The notes beneath the pieces are model-generated. The model searched no databases. It was given only the letters and a program-made list of their open reading frames with translations, and was not told the DNA's origin. From contig JACKBM010000021.1 in NCBI GenBank assembly GCA_020634575.1, positions 1 to 64,000 of the forward strand: a DNA stretch of 64,000 bases, given 5' to 3'. Source of the DNA: Ardenticatenales bacterium (GTDB lineage: Bacteria; Chloroflexota; Anaerolineae; Promineifilales; Promineifilaceae). The translations under genes and the position numbers were made by a program. This document shows, piece after piece, positions 50,039-58,601 of this stretch (positions are counted from its first letter, which is position 1; each line of letters begins with the position of its first letter).

Positions 50039-50226
50039 GGTCGGTACGGGCCGGTGGCCCTTTCGGCGGTCAGTACGCTGCGCTTTCGGCGGTCGGTACG
50101 CTGCGCTTTCATGGGTTAGCTCTCCCTCTACTGAACGGGCCGCAGGCCCATACTGCGCTTTGGTGGGCTTAAAGTCACTGGTCGCCGAAAGGGCGCAGCC
50201 CGTACCAAAAGGCCGCAGGCCGTACT
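50039..50226. repeat. Repeat family B, locus 3
   Basis: Fills the gap between the FmdB gene and the tmk stop. It contains GGCGGTCAGTACGCTGCGCT followed by a second unit (GGCGGTCGGTACGCTGCGCT) 23 bases on, then GAACGGGCCGCAGGCCCATA, CGAAAGGGCGCAGCCCGTAC and GGCCGCAGGCCGTAC. The words are those of the loci at 36791 and 37481. Confidence 0.8.
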
Positions 50227-50227
50227 A

Positions 50228-50836
50228 TCAGCCCATCGCCAGCAGCTCCCTCACCTCCGCCTGAATCGCCCCCACCGGCCGGTCCCCATTCACCACATGC
50301 CAGCGCTCGGGCTCGGCGGTGACGAGTTCCTGGTAGCCAGCGTAGACGCGCTCGTAGAAAGCCATTTGCTGCTGATCCATCCGGTTCATCTCGTCGCCGC
50401 CGGCGACGCGCCGGGCCAGGCCACGTTCCACGCTGAGGTCGAAGAAAATGGTGAGATCGGGTTTGAGGCCGCCGGTGGCTAGCTGGGTCACGTGGCGCAA
50501 CATCGTCAGGTCCAGGCCACGGCCGTAACCCTGGTAGGCGTACGTGCTGTCGTAGTAACGGTCGCTCAGGACCAGCTTGCCCGCTGCCAGCGCCGGCCGG
50601 ATCACCTCGCGCACCAACTGCGCCCGCGCCGCCGAATAAAGCAGGATTTCCGCTTCCGATGTCATCGCCGTATTGGCGACATCATGCAGGATATCCCGGA
50701 TTTGTTCGCCGATCTGCGTGCCGCCCGGCTCCCGGGTCACCACGATCTCGCGGCCCTGCGCCTGTAAATATTCAACCAGCAAGCGCAACTGTGTGCTCTT
50801 GCCGCTCCCTTCTGAACCTTCAAATGTGACAAACAT
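50228..50836 (-). CDS. tmk: Thymidylate kinase
   Basis: Phosphorylates dTMP to dTDP. About 202 residues from the ATG at 50836, the standard length. P-loop FEGSEGSGKST (residues 5-15), TREPGGTQIGEQIR (dTMP-binding Glu/Arg), LSDRYYDSTYAYQGYGRGL (DRY motif) and the lid region RRVAGGDEMNRMD are all present. The chain begins MFVTFEGSEGSG, as homologues do, so an upstream extension of 18 codons is rejected. No ribosome binding site is present; instead a promoter -10 box ends six bases before the ATG, implying a leaderless transcript. Confidence 0.95.
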   Translation of the reverse strand: MFVTFEGSEGSGKSTQLRLLVEYLQAQGREIVVTREPGGTQIGEQIRDILHDVANTAMTSEAEILLYSAARAQLVREVIRPALAAGKLVLSDRYYDSTYAYQGYGRGLDLTMLRHVTQLATGGLKPDLTIFFDLSVERGLARRVAGGDEMNRMDQQQMAFYERVYAGYQELVTAEPERWHVVNGDRPVGAIQAEVRELLAMG

Positions 50837-50842
50837 GGGGGA

Positions 50843-50871
50843 ATTATAACGATAGGGGGTGGCGCTGGCAG
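50843..50871 (-). promoter_or_regulatory. tmk promoter, predicted leaderless
   Basis: On the - strand CTGCCA (50871-50866), a 17-base spacer and a perfect TATAAT (50848-50843) end exactly six bases before the tmk ATG (50836). Normal transcription initiation at this spacing would begin at or very near the A of the start codon. Confidence 0.7.
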
Positions 50872-50886
50872 CACCACCCCCAACTG

Positions 50887-50956
50887 TCATCCCGAAGCTT
50901 GCCGATTCTGCAGACCGATAGCCAACCTATGGAGACGAAATCGGCAAGCTGAGGGA
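50887..50956. repeat. Inverted repeat between R3H ATPase gene and tmk
   Basis: AGCTTGCCGATT (50896-50907) pairs perfectly over 12 bases with AATCGGCAAGCT (50939-50950). Flanking TCATCCC / GGGATTA extend the arms with mismatches. It ends at the stop codon of the R3H ATPase gene and lies just upstream of the tmk promoter, so it could terminate the upstream transcript. Confidence 0.75.
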
Positions 50957-52642
50957 TTAGCTATTGCGTTGGTCGGCGAAGATGCGTACGTGCCGGTTCG
51001 GCTCCTTGCCGTAGCTGTGCGAAACCAGGTCCGCCTGGCGGGCCATCTGGTGCTGGTAGCGCCGGATGGCCGGGCCGGCGGCCGGCAGGTCCACGCTGGG
51101 CACGCCCGCATGAATCGCGGCGATGGCGTCCTCCGCCTGGGCGATGGCCACCTCAAAAGGGTCAGCCTGGGCGACCTCCAGGTTCAGCGCCCGGGCCAGG
51201 AAATCCTGCATCTGGCTAACCGTATTGGCACGCAGCACATAAACGGGCTTGCGCTTCTTCTCCGCATCGCTGATGACGCGACGGCGGCGGCGATAGTAGC
51301 TCTTCAGCGTCACCATCACATCCGCATCATCAACTTCAGCGGCGATTTCGACATCGACACCGAGGCGCCGGGCGGCCTGAACCAGCCGGTTGCGCGCCAC
51401 CCCGTAGGGAAACACGCGTAGCTGCTTTTCACTGCCACCGATCTCCACCTTCTGCGGGCGATCTTCCGCCGTAGCTGCACCGTTGCTCAGCTCATACTGG
51501 CCCCGGCTCCGGCCCTCAGCCGGGCGAACCGTGCCATTGCCACGCGGGCGGCGCGGGTCGCGCATATCACGCGTTTCCCGCTGCTGCCCCAGACTCTCGG
51601 CAGCAGCCGTTGTCTCGGTCCGCTCAATCTGGATCTGGCCGTTGGCGTCCCGATAGCGCAGTTCCACGCCGAGAGATCGGCCGCGCAGCATCGCGTCTAC
51701 CGCCGTCGCCACTTCAGAGTGAATGGCCAGTCGCTCCCGATCCTGGATCTCAATCAGGACATCAAAGGTCGGTGGCGCCCGCCGCTCCAGGACCGTCTTC
51801 TGCGTGCCGCGGCGGCGTGCTTCCTCGTCAGAGAGCGTCACGCTTTCGATGCCGCCGACGAGGTCAGACAGCGTCGGGTTCAGGAGCAGGTTTTCCAGGG
51901 TGTTGCCGTGGGCGGTGCCGATCAGCTGCACGCCGCGCTCATTGATGGTACGGGCGGCAGCCGCTTCCTGTTCCCGGCCGATCTCGTCGATGATAATCAC
52001 CTCGGGATTGTGGTTCTCCACCGCTTCGATCATCGTCTCGTGCTGGTGCGCGGAGCGGGCCACCTGCATACGCCGGGCCCGGCCCACAGCCGGATGGGGA
52101 ATGTCGCCATCGCCGCCGATCTCGTTCGAGGTATCGACGATGACAACCCGCTTCTTCTCGGCCAGCACCCGCGCCATCTCCCGCAACATCGTCGTCTTGC
52201 CAACGCCAGGGCGGCCCAGCAACAGGATACTGTGCCCTTCCTCGATAATGTCGACGATGATGTCGATGGTGCCGTACACAGCCCGGCCAACCCGCAGGGT
52301 CAGGCCAACCACATCCCCCCTCCGGTTACGGATGCCGGAAATGCGGTGCAGGGTGCGGGCGATGCCGGCCCGATTGTCGTCATCAAAATCGCCAATATTG
52401 GCCTCGACCGTGGCGATCTCCTCAGCGGTAACCTCCACGTTAGACAGCACCACCTCGCCATCGACATAGCGTGCCGAAGGGGTCCGGCCCAGGTCCATCA
52501 CGATCTCCAGGAGCTGATCCTGGCGACCGTTTTGTTCCAGTTCCTGGCGAATGTGGGCAGGCAAAATTGAGAGCAGCGTCTGCAGATCTTCCCGAGCCTG
52601 CAGGTCGCTACGTTGCTTTAATTCATCTTGGATTTGATTCAT
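50957..52642 (-). CDS. Ycf45-like AAA ATPase with C-terminal R3H domain
   Basis: A 561-residue nucleic-acid-associated ATPase of the Ycf45/SpoIIIAA-like group found in Cyanobacteria, plastids and Chloroflexota. The AAA core (about 100-320) has Walker A LLLGRPGVGKTTM (about 140), VVIVDTSNEIGGDGDIPHPAVG, Walker B EVIIIDEIGREQEAAAA and GTAHGNTLENLL. A linker rich in R/G/E (about 340-390) follows. The C-terminus carries an R3H single-stranded-nucleic-acid-binding domain with RRYQH (the R-x3-H motif) and SHSYGKEPNRHVRIF. The cellular role is not established. The ATG at 52642 has no strong ribosome binding site. Confidence 0.9.
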   Translation of the reverse strand: MNQIQDELKQRSDLQAREDLQTLLSILPAHIRQELEQNGRQDQLLEIVMDLGRTPSARYVDGEVVLSNVEVTAEEIATVEANIGDFDDDNRAGIARTLHRISGIRNRRGDVVGLTLRVGRAVYGTIDIIVDIIEEGHSILLLGRPGVGKTTMLREMARVLAEKKRVVIVDTSNEIGGDGDIPHPAVGRARRMQVARSAHQHETMIEAVENHNPEVIIIDEIGREQEAAAARTINERGVQLIGTAHGNTLENLLLNPTLSDLVGGIESVTLSDEEARRRGTQKTVLERRAPPTFDVLIEIQDRERLAIHSEVATAVDAMLRGRSLGVELRYRDANGQIQIERTETTAAAESLGQQRETRDMRDPRRPRGNGTVRPAEGRSRGQYELSNGAATAEDRPQKVEIGGSEKQLRVFPYGVARNRLVQAARRLGVDVEIAAEVDDADVMVTLKSYYRRRRRVISDAEKKRKPVYVLRANTVSQMQDFLARALNLEVAQADPFEVAIAQAEDAIAAIHAGVPSVDLPAAGPAIRRYQHQMARQADLVSHSYGKEPNRHVRIFADQRNS

Positions 52643-52667
52643 TTAGGTTCGTTACGTTTCAACTGGC

Positions 52668-53666
52668 TCAATGGCCGTTATGGTTATTGCTGTGATGCCA
52701 ATAGCCATTCACCCCGGACGGGTGAATAACCGGTGCCGAACCTTTGACGCCCTGTTGTTCCATCAGGGTCGCCAGATCCGGCAGTGCCGATTGGGTCCGC
52801 TGCACGGTATGTTTGACCATGACTGCCTGGCTGATGAAGTGGTCAAAGCCAACCTGGGCCAGACCATTTTGCAGCCAGCTCTGATAGCGGCGCACGCAAC
52901 AGTAGATGGGGTTTTTGGGATGAGGCGGGTGCTGCTGAATGGCGGCGGCGATGATGTCGGCCGCCCGTGTTTCTGCGTCAGGGTGGATATAGATACGGAG
53001 CCAGGAACCGGCCGGTCCCTCGTAAAGATGAACAAACGCCGCCAACATTGACTCTTCGCGCAGCACGTAGCGGACATCCGTTACCGGGGGCATTGGCTCA
53101 ACCAGCTGTACCATACGGGGTACCGTATTGACGTACAACAGCTGAATATCCCACTCATCTTCGCTCGTCGCCGGTCGCAAATTCAATGACGTTGCAAACG
53201 TCTGCCTTTCCTCCAGAACCCAAATATCCTGGCGGGTGTAAACAGCGAATCCCGCCTGACGCAACAACAGCAGCTCGGGGCCGGTTTCGCTGACTTCGGC
53301 CACCAAACTGTGAACACCGCACCGCCCCGTCTCCGCAGTTAACTGCTCCAAAAACGGCAACCAGATGCGCGACTGCTGTTCCTCTTCAGAAATAGACTCA
53401 TCGGGCACAGACTCATTTAAAGCTGCATGGACAATATGCGCATGAGAACTGTCCTCCAGGTGAAGTTGCACGAATCCCCAGGCCTGCCGCGAATTCTCAT
53501 CCTTCCAGACATAGGTCGGATATTGGCCCATGCCAATCATGCTGATTAATGCCTTACGCATCAACTTTGGATGATGGGTTAGAGCAAATTCGGAATGTAA
53601 TGAAACCCCGTTGTCGCTTAAGCGGTAAATCAGGGGCAAATCACGCAAATGGAAAGGCCTGATCAT
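52668..53666 (-). CDS. GNAT-like protein, probable double acetyltransferase fold
   Basis: A 332-residue soluble protein that starts MIRPFHLRDLPLIYRLSD, a GNAT-type first strand and helix. Two similar halves are suggested: the first to about 160 (including AWGFVQLHLE and HSLVAEVSETGPELLLLRQAGFAVYTRQDIW, like the last GNAT strands) and the second from about 170 (LNLRPATSEDEWDIQLLYV to NPIYCCVRRYQSWLQNGLAQVGF). The C-terminal 40 residues are polar and His/Asn-rich. No acetyl-CoA loop (Q/R-x-x-G-x-G/A) is clear, so activity is uncertain. The gene lies 25 bases upstream of the Ycf45-like gene on the same strand and may be co-transcribed. Confidence 0.72.
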   Translation of the reverse strand: MIRPFHLRDLPLIYRLSDNGVSLHSEFALTHHPKLMRKALISMIGMGQYPTYVWKDENSRQAWGFVQLHLEDSSHAHIVHAALNESVPDESISEEEQQSRIWLPFLEQLTAETGRCGVHSLVAEVSETGPELLLLRQAGFAVYTRQDIWVLEERQTFATSLNLRPATSEDEWDIQLLYVNTVPRMVQLVEPMPPVTDVRYVLREESMLAAFVHLYEGPAGSWLRIYIHPDAETRAADIIAAAIQQHPPHPKNPIYCCVRRYQSWLQNGLAQVGFDHFISQAVMVKHTVQRTQSALPDLATLMEQQGVKGSAPVIHPSGVNGYWHHSNNHNGH

Positions 53667-53832
53667 GCTGGGAACAGTGTAACAGTCAGCAGAATCGTTG
53701 GCAAGAACGAGTCTCCTGTTTGTATCCTATTGCGACGAAACTCTTATGTTGCAGGTTATGGTCTCCCCCACCTCAACCGGGACGGCATAGGCGACGGGTA
53801 AGACCATCACAACTGGCTAGTGTACGGGTTAG

Positions 53833-54168
53833 GTGGGAGCAGGTGGGACTTTGGCGATGGCCGCGACAACCTGGCATGAGCTGATGTATGGCGTCATCCG
53901 GTTGCCTGATTCACAACGTCGTGCCGCGCTGGAACAATACCTGTTCGAGGTTGTCCAGCGCCAGGTCCCCATCCTTCCATATGACGCCGAAGCCGCTGCC
54001 TGGTTTGCCTTTGAACGAGCACGGCTGTCAGAAGCTGGGCTTGCCCCACCTTATGCTGATGGCCAGATAGCAGCCGTGGCGGCGACAAACGATCTGATCC
54101 TGGTCACGCGCAACGTAGCTGACTTCGAACGTTACTCGAGTCTGAAAATTGAGAACTGGTTTGCGTGA
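53833..54168 (+). pseudogene. 5'-truncated VapC/FitB-type PIN toxin remnant
   Basis: The 111 residues match the middle and end of a PIN-domain ribonuclease of the VapC/FitB group: LAMAATTWHELMYGVIRLP, PILPYDAEAAAWFAFERARL, PYADGQIAAVAATNDLILVTRNVADF. The last two active-site Asp residues (in ADGQIAA and VADF) are present. The family's opening block with the first catalytic Asp (DTNV/DTSV) is missing: a TAG stands immediately before the GTG at 53833, and no frame of the 166 bases upstream encodes it. No antitoxin gene precedes it. A VapBC module has probably been cut down to this fragment, which is unlikely to be an active toxin. Confidence 0.75.
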
Positions 54169-54269
54169 GCTAAAAGCGTAACCATGTACCTCTCTGCAAA
54201 CGCCTCTTCCATACTTTCCATCCCCGATCCACGAATTTCCCCACCATTAACCTGCCAGCAATGGCAGAG

Positions 54270-54286
54270 AATGTTAGAATAACATT
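54270..54286. promoter_or_regulatory. Perfect palindrome upstream of sdhCDAB
   Basis: AATGTTA-GAA-TAACATT, a perfect 7-3-7 inverted repeat, is followed 11 bases later by another TTAATGTT half-site. It lies 131 bases before sdhC in an otherwise featureless 248-base gap (54169-54416), so it is a candidate operator for the succinate dehydrogenase operon. No convincing -35/-10 pair was found. Confidence 0.4.
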
Positions 54287-54416
54287 ATCTCTTAATGTTG
54301 CGGCGGCTGGCAGTGGGTCCCATTCACGCGGAACTGCGGTTTGCCCGACAGGAAGGCGGCTTCTCCCAAATGACCCTGATTGTCGCTTTCCACCATTTAG
54401 CTGGTAGGAGTAAGCC

Positions 54417-54890
54417 ATGCTAGGTTCATTACAATTGACTGTCCGGGAAGCGATACGATATCGCGGTCGCTCCGGCCATTACAGCTGGATCGCCCATCGT
54501 ATTTCCGGGCTGGCCATTCTGGCCTTCATGACCATCCACGTCTGGGATACGGCCAATGCCTTTTTCTTGCCCGGTCTCTACCAATGGTCACTGGAGCTTT
54601 TCAAATATCCCCTCATCGCTTTCGGCGAAATCCCTTTGATGGGCGCCGTCCTCTACCACGCAATAAACGGCATCCGGATCACCATCCTGGATTTTAAGCC
54701 TGAGCTGTGGAAACATCAGGACAAGAGCGCCAAAATTGCCTGGGGTTTGTTCGCCATTGTCTTTATCCCCATCGCTATCTATATGCTCATGGGCCTGCTC
54801 GGCCATTGCAGTGAGCTGGCCGGCCATGGCAGCACCTGCTGGACCATCCCGCCGCTGAGCGATTTCCAACCCTTTAGCGAGGTGCACTGA
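54417..54890 (+). CDS. sdhC: Succinate dehydrogenase cytochrome b556 subunit
   Basis: Membrane anchor subunit of complex II. 157 residues with three hydrophobic helices (about 28-50, 68-92 and 108-130). The N-terminal SGHYSWIAHRISGLAI is the SdhC signature, and VLYHAINGIRITILDF carries the His expected to bind heme b and the quinone-site segment. A GGTAGGAG ribosome binding site precedes the ATG. It is the first gene of a complete sdhCDAB operon; one base separates it from sdhD. Confidence 0.92.
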   Translation: MLGSLQLTVREAIRYRGRSGHYSWIAHRISGLAILAFMTIHVWDTANAFFLPGLYQWSLELFKYPLIAFGEIPLMGAVLYHAINGIRITILDFKPELWKHQDKSAKIAWGLFAIVFIPIAIYMLMGLLGHCSELAGHGSTCWTIPPLSDFQPFSEVH

Positions 54891-54891
54891 T

Positions 54892-55302
54892 ATGGCTACT
54901 CTATCTGGTACCACAACCCGTACAGTAAAAGTCCCGGCTCGGGCGAAATTCGAGCGCTTCTTCTTCATGTACATGCGCATGTCAGGCGTCGCCCTGCTCA
55001 TCCTGGCCGTCGGCCACATGATGATCCAGCATGTCCTGAACAGCAGCAGCAGCCTCACCATCCAGTTTGTGGCTGAACAGTGGAATAGCTGGGGCTGGAA
55101 AGTCTTTGACATTCTGCTGCTCGCCTTTGCCCTGGTCCATGGATTTAATGGCCTGCGCAATGTGCTGGAAGATTACATTCACAATGAGAGCGTGACCAAA
55201 GCGCTGAACTGGTTCCTGCTCATCTTCGGCATCGCAACTGTGCTCTGGTGTGCCTATGCCATCGCCAGCTTTGAAGCGGTTGCCGTCTTTAGCGCGCAAT
55301 AG
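54892..55302 (+). CDS. sdhD: Succinate dehydrogenase membrane anchor subunit
   Basis: Second membrane anchor of complex II, 136 residues with three helices (about 27-47, 65-85 and 104-126). His residues in AVGHMMIQHVL and the segment LVHGFNGLRNVLEDYI resemble heme and quinone-site positions of SdhD proteins. It lies between sdhC and sdhA with minimal spacing, which supports the assignment although anchor subunits are poorly conserved. Confidence 0.87.
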   Translation: MATLSGTTTRTVKVPARAKFERFFFMYMRMSGVALLILAVGHMMIQHVLNSSSSLTIQFVAEQWNSWGWKVFDILLLAFALVHGFNGLRNVLEDYIHNESVTKALNWFLLIFGIATVLWCAYAIASFEAVAVFSAQ

Positions 55303-55311
55303 GTTTAAGCC

Positions 55312-57096
55312 ATGTCCAAACCACAAGTACACACTTTTGATGCCGTAATCGTTGGGGCCGGCGGCGCCGGTCTGATGGCCGCACTTTACGCCGGCCGTAA
55401 AGCCAAGGTTGCCGTCATCTCCAAACTGTATCCGACCCGTTCCCATACCGGCGCCGCCCAGGGTGGCATCGGCGCCGCCCTCGGCAATCTCGACGAGGAC
55501 AAATGGGAATGGCACGCCTATGACACCGTCAAGGGCTCAGACTACCTGGCTGACCAGGACGCCGTCGACATCCTCTGCAAAGAAGCGGTGGAAACGGTCA
55601 TCGAGCTGGAGCACATGGGTCTACCCTTTGACCGCATCGAAAATGGCCGCATTTCCCAGCGCCGGTTTGGTGGCCACACCAACAACGAGACGGGCCGGCC
55701 GGTTTACCGCGCCTGCCACGCCGCTGACCGCACCGGCCACATGATCCTGCAGACGCTTTACCAGCAATGCATCAAACACAACATCAATTTCTACGATGAA
55801 TTCCACGTCGTCGACCTGATCCGGGTTGATGATACCGTGCGCGGGGTCGTCGCCATCGAAATTGCCACGGGTGAATTCCACATCTTCCACAGCAAGGCGG
55901 TGCTCTTTGCCACCGGCGGTTGGGGTCGCTGCTGGGAAGTGACCTCGAATGCGCACTCGCTCACCGGCGACGGTGCCGCCATCTGTCTGCGGCGCGGCAT
56001 CCCGATGCAGGACATGGAATTCTTCCAATTCCATCCCACCGGCATCTTCAAGCTGGGCATCCTCATCACCGAGGGTGTGCGCGGCGAGGGCGGCGTCCTG
56101 ATCAACGGCGAGGGCAAACGGTTCATGGCCGAATACGCCCCCACGATCAAGGATCTGGCCAGCCGTGACGTGGTCAGCCGGGCGATGTTCCTGGAGATGA
56201 AGGCCGGCCGCGGCATCAACGGCAAGAATTACATCCACCTGGACGTGCGGCCGGAAACGGTCAACAAATACCTGGCTGAAGATGGCGAAAGCCGCCGCAT
56301 CGACGCCGCCTACATCGAGGAGAAGCTGCCGGACATCGCCGACTTCACCCGTACCTACCTGGGCGTTGATCCGGTCAAAGAGCCTATGCCGGTCCAGCCC
56401 ACGGCCCATTACGCAATGGGCGGCATCCCCACCAACAACGACGGCTGTGTCGTGCTCGACAAAGATCGCACGGTGCTGCCCGGCCTCTATGCCGCCGGCG
56501 AAGTGGCTTGCGTCTCTGTCCACGGCGCCAACCGGCTGGGGACCAACTCGCTGGTCGACCTGGTCGTCTTTGGCCGCCGCTCCGGCAACCACATGGCCGA
56601 CTATTGCCATGGCGCGGAACTGTTGCCGCTGCCCGAAGGCGCAGCGGACGAAGTCATCGCCCAGTTTGAGAAGATTCGCAACAATACGGGCGATGCCCAT
56701 GCTTATAAGATACGCCAGGAAATGCAAGCCATGATGACCGAAAACGTCGGCGTCTTCCGCATTGAGGAAGGGATGGCCGAGGCCGTGCAGAAACTGGCTG
56801 CCCTGCGCCAGCGTTATGAGAAGGTCGAGATCGATGACAAAGGCAAGGCGTTTAACACCGACCTGCTGGAAGCATGGGAGCTGGGCTGCCTGCTGGAGCT
56901 GGCTGAAGCGACCGCTATCTCGGCGTTGGCCCGTAAGGAAAGCCGCGGTGGCCATGCCCGCGACGACTTCAAAAAGCGGGACGATGTGAACTGGATGAAA
57001 CACACCCTGTTCCATCGCGTCGGCGAAAACGATTATCGCCTGGATTACAAAGATGTGATTCTCGGCCGGTATGAGCCCAAAGAGCGCGTCTACTAA
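55312..57096 (+). CDS. sdhA: Succinate dehydrogenase flavoprotein subunit
   Basis: Catalytic subunit oxidising succinate to fumarate with covalently bound FAD, 594 residues. FAD-binding [11 protein letters not shown] (about 16-26), the FAD-linking His in [15 protein letters not shown] (about 43-57) and active-site segments [14 protein letters not shown] and [15 protein letters not shown] are all visible, as is the C-terminal [19 protein letters not shown] contains the substrate-binding His. No frameshift or truncation. Ten bases separate it from sdhD and twelve from sdhB. Confidence 0.97.
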   Translation: MSKPQVHTFDAVIVGAGGAGLMAALYAGRKAKVAVISKLYPTRSHTGAAQGGIGAALGNLDEDKWEWHAYDTVKGSDYLADQDAVDILCKEAVETVIELEHMGLPFDRIENGRISQRRFGGHTNNETGRPVYRACHAADRTGHMILQTLYQQCIKHNINFYDEFHVVDLIRVDDTVRGVVAIEIATGEFHIFHSKAVLFATGGWGRCWEVTSNAHSLTGDGAAICLRRGIPMQDMEFFQFHPTGIFKLGILITEGVRGEGGVLINGEGKRFMAEYAPTIKDLASRDVVSRAMFLEMKAGRGINGKNYIHLDVRPETVNKYLAEDGESRRIDAAYIEEKLPDIADFTRTYLGVDPVKEPMPVQPTAHYAMGGIPTNNDGCVVLDKDRTVLPGLYAAGEVACVSVHGANRLGTNSLVDLVVFGRRSGNHMADYCHGAELLPLPEGAADEVIAQFEKIRNNTGDAHAYKIRQEMQAMMTENVGVFRIEEGMAEAVQKLAALRQRYEKVEIDDKGKAFNTDLLEAWELGCLLELAEATAISALARKESRGGHARDDFKKRDDVNWMKHTLFHRVGENDYRLDYKDVILGRYEPKERVY

Positions 57097-57108
57097 AGGA
57101 GAGCGGCC

Positions 57109-57819
57109 ATGAAATTACAATTACGCGTCCGCCGTTACAACCCGGAAAAACGTCCTGACCCGTGGTGGGGCGAATATGAACTGGACAATGTGGACCCTAA
57201 CGATTCAGTGCTGGATCTGTTGCATCGGGTGAAATGGGAGATCGATGGCACCCTGGCACTGCGCCGCTCCTGCGCCCATGGCGTTTGCGGTTCCGATGCG
57301 ATGCGCATCAATGGGGCCAATGCTTTGGCCTGCAAGACGCTGGTCGCTCGCCTGGATTCGGACAAGATACAGATTGAACCAATTCTGGGCCTGAAGGTGC
57401 TGAAGGATTTGATCGTCGATATGGAACCGTTCATGGAACATTATCGCTCGGTCTCCCCCTTCTTCATCAACGATAGTGCGCCACCGGCCGATGGCCGCGA
57501 GCGCCTGCAATCTGCCGAGGACCGGGCCCGCTTTGACGATACAACCAAATGTATCCTCTGCGCCGCCTGCACCACCTCCTGCCCCAGCTTCTGGGCCAAT
57601 GGCAAATATGTCGGCCCCGCCGCCATCGTGCAGGCGCATCGCTTCATCTTCGACAGCCGCGACCAGGGCGCGGCGCAGCGGCTGGAGGTCGTCGGCGACA
57701 CCTTCGGCGTCTGGCGCTGTCGCACGGCATTCAACTGCACCAACGCCTGCCCGCGCGAGATCGAAGTGACCAAGGCCATTGCCGAGGTCAAGGGCGCGCT
57801 GACACAGGGCAAGATCTAA
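57109..57819 (+). CDS. sdhB: Succinate dehydrogenase iron-sulfur subunit
   Basis: Electron-transfer subunit of complex II, 236 residues. The N-terminal plant-ferredoxin-type [2Fe-2S] site is SCAHGVCGSDAMRINGANALAC. The C-terminal ferredoxin part has CILCAACTTSCPSFW and CRTAFNCTNACPREI for the [4Fe-4S] and [3Fe-4S] clusters. An AAAGGAG ribosome binding site precedes the ATG. It is the last gene of the operon, followed by a strong terminator 27 bases after the stop. Confidence 0.97.
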   Translation: MKLQLRVRRYNPEKRPDPWWGEYELDNVDPNDSVLDLLHRVKWEIDGTLALRRSCAHGVCGSDAMRINGANALACKTLVARLDSDKIQIEPILGLKVLKDLIVDMEPFMEHYRSVSPFFINDSAPPADGRERLQSAEDRARFDDTTKCILCAACTTSCPSFWANGKYVGPAAIVQAHRFIFDSRDQGAAQRLEVVGDTFGVWRCRTAFNCTNACPREIEVTKAIAEVKGALTQGKI

Positions 57820-57846
57820 CCGGCTAATTTCTTACAGCTAAATGGG

Positions 57847-57880
57847 AAAGCGGTGGGGCTTAGGCTTCACCGCTTTTTTT
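57847..57880 (+). terminator. Rho-independent terminator of sdhCDAB
   Basis: AAAGCGGTG (57847-57855) pairs with CACCGCTTT (57868-57876). The T-tract runs to 57880. Confidence 0.9.
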
Positions 57881-57914
57881 ATTCTCCGATTACTGCCAGC
57901 AGTATCGGCAAGGA

Positions 57915-58601
57915 TCAATCTGCTTCCATCTTCTCGGCCGTGCTTGGCCAGGCAGCCTTGCCTACCAGCGGCACAAAAGCGACGGCGCCCATATCTTCGC
58001 TCAGATAGTCGGTCTCGGAGAGCCGGGTCAGGCAGATCAGATCCTGGTAGCGCGGCAGGCGGCCAACCGGCATCACCAGGCGCCCCCCAATAGCCAGCTG
58101 CGCCCGCAGCGGTTCCGGGACAACTGGGCCCCCGGCCGATACCAGAATGCCGTCGTACGGAGCATGCTCCGGCCAACCTAATGTGCCATCCCCCTGCCGG
58201 AGAAATACATTGTCATATTCCATTTCCTCCAACCGCTGCCGGGCCAGCCGGATCAACTGTTCATGACGCTCCACCCCGTAGACTTCCCGGGCCAACAAGC
58301 TGAGAACAGCAGCGGCATAACCGGACCCGGTGCCGACCTCCAACACCCGGTCGGTCGTTTGCAGGCGCAACAGGCTGATCATGTAGGCGACGATATAGGG
58401 TTGGGAGATAGTCTGACCGGCCGGTATCGACAGCGGCATATCCTCATACGCCAGCTCCGCATAGTCCGGCGCCACAAATCGATGGCGCGGCACAGTTGCC
58501 AGCGCGCCCAGCACTGCCTCGTCCGTAAGCCCACGCGCCAGGATCTGCTGGCTGACCATGCGCTGCCGGCGCGCCGTGAATTGCTTTTCGGCATCACTCA
58601 T
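57915..58601 (-). CDS. pcm: Protein-L-isoaspartate O-methyltransferase
   Basis: Repairs damaged proteins by methylating L-isoaspartyl residues with S-adenosylmethionine. About 228 residues from the ATG at 58601, which is preceded by GGAGG; an in-frame ATG 183 bases upstream would add a non-homologous extension. Family blocks: VPRHRFVAPDYAELAYEDMPLSI, GQTISQPYIVAYM (active-site Thr/Ser region), VLEVGTGSGYAAAVLS (SAM-binding) and GVERHEQLIRLARQRL. The product is cytoplasmic. It is convergent with the sdh operon, separated by the sdh terminator. Confidence 0.93.
   Translation of the reverse strand: MSDAEKQFTARRQRMVSQQILARGLTDEAVLGALATVPRHRFVAPDYAELAYEDMPLSIPAGQTISQPYIVAYMISLLRLQTTDRVLEVGTGSGYAAAVLSLLAREVYGVERHEQLIRLARQRLEEMEYDNVFLRQGDGTLGWPEHAPYDGILVSAGGPVVPEPLRAQLAIGGRLVMPVGRLPRYQDLICLTRLSETDYLSEDMGAVAFVPLVGKAAWPSTAEKMEAD

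Noticed and set aside
54170..54418. An 82-codon - strand frame upstream of sdhC
   Set aside because: It has no ribosome binding site, no motif and covers the regulatory gap of the sdh operon.
55621..57015. A 464-codon open frame antisense to sdhA
   Set aside because: SdhA is certain from its FAD and active-site motifs; the antisense frame has no recognisable domain and no ribosome binding site.
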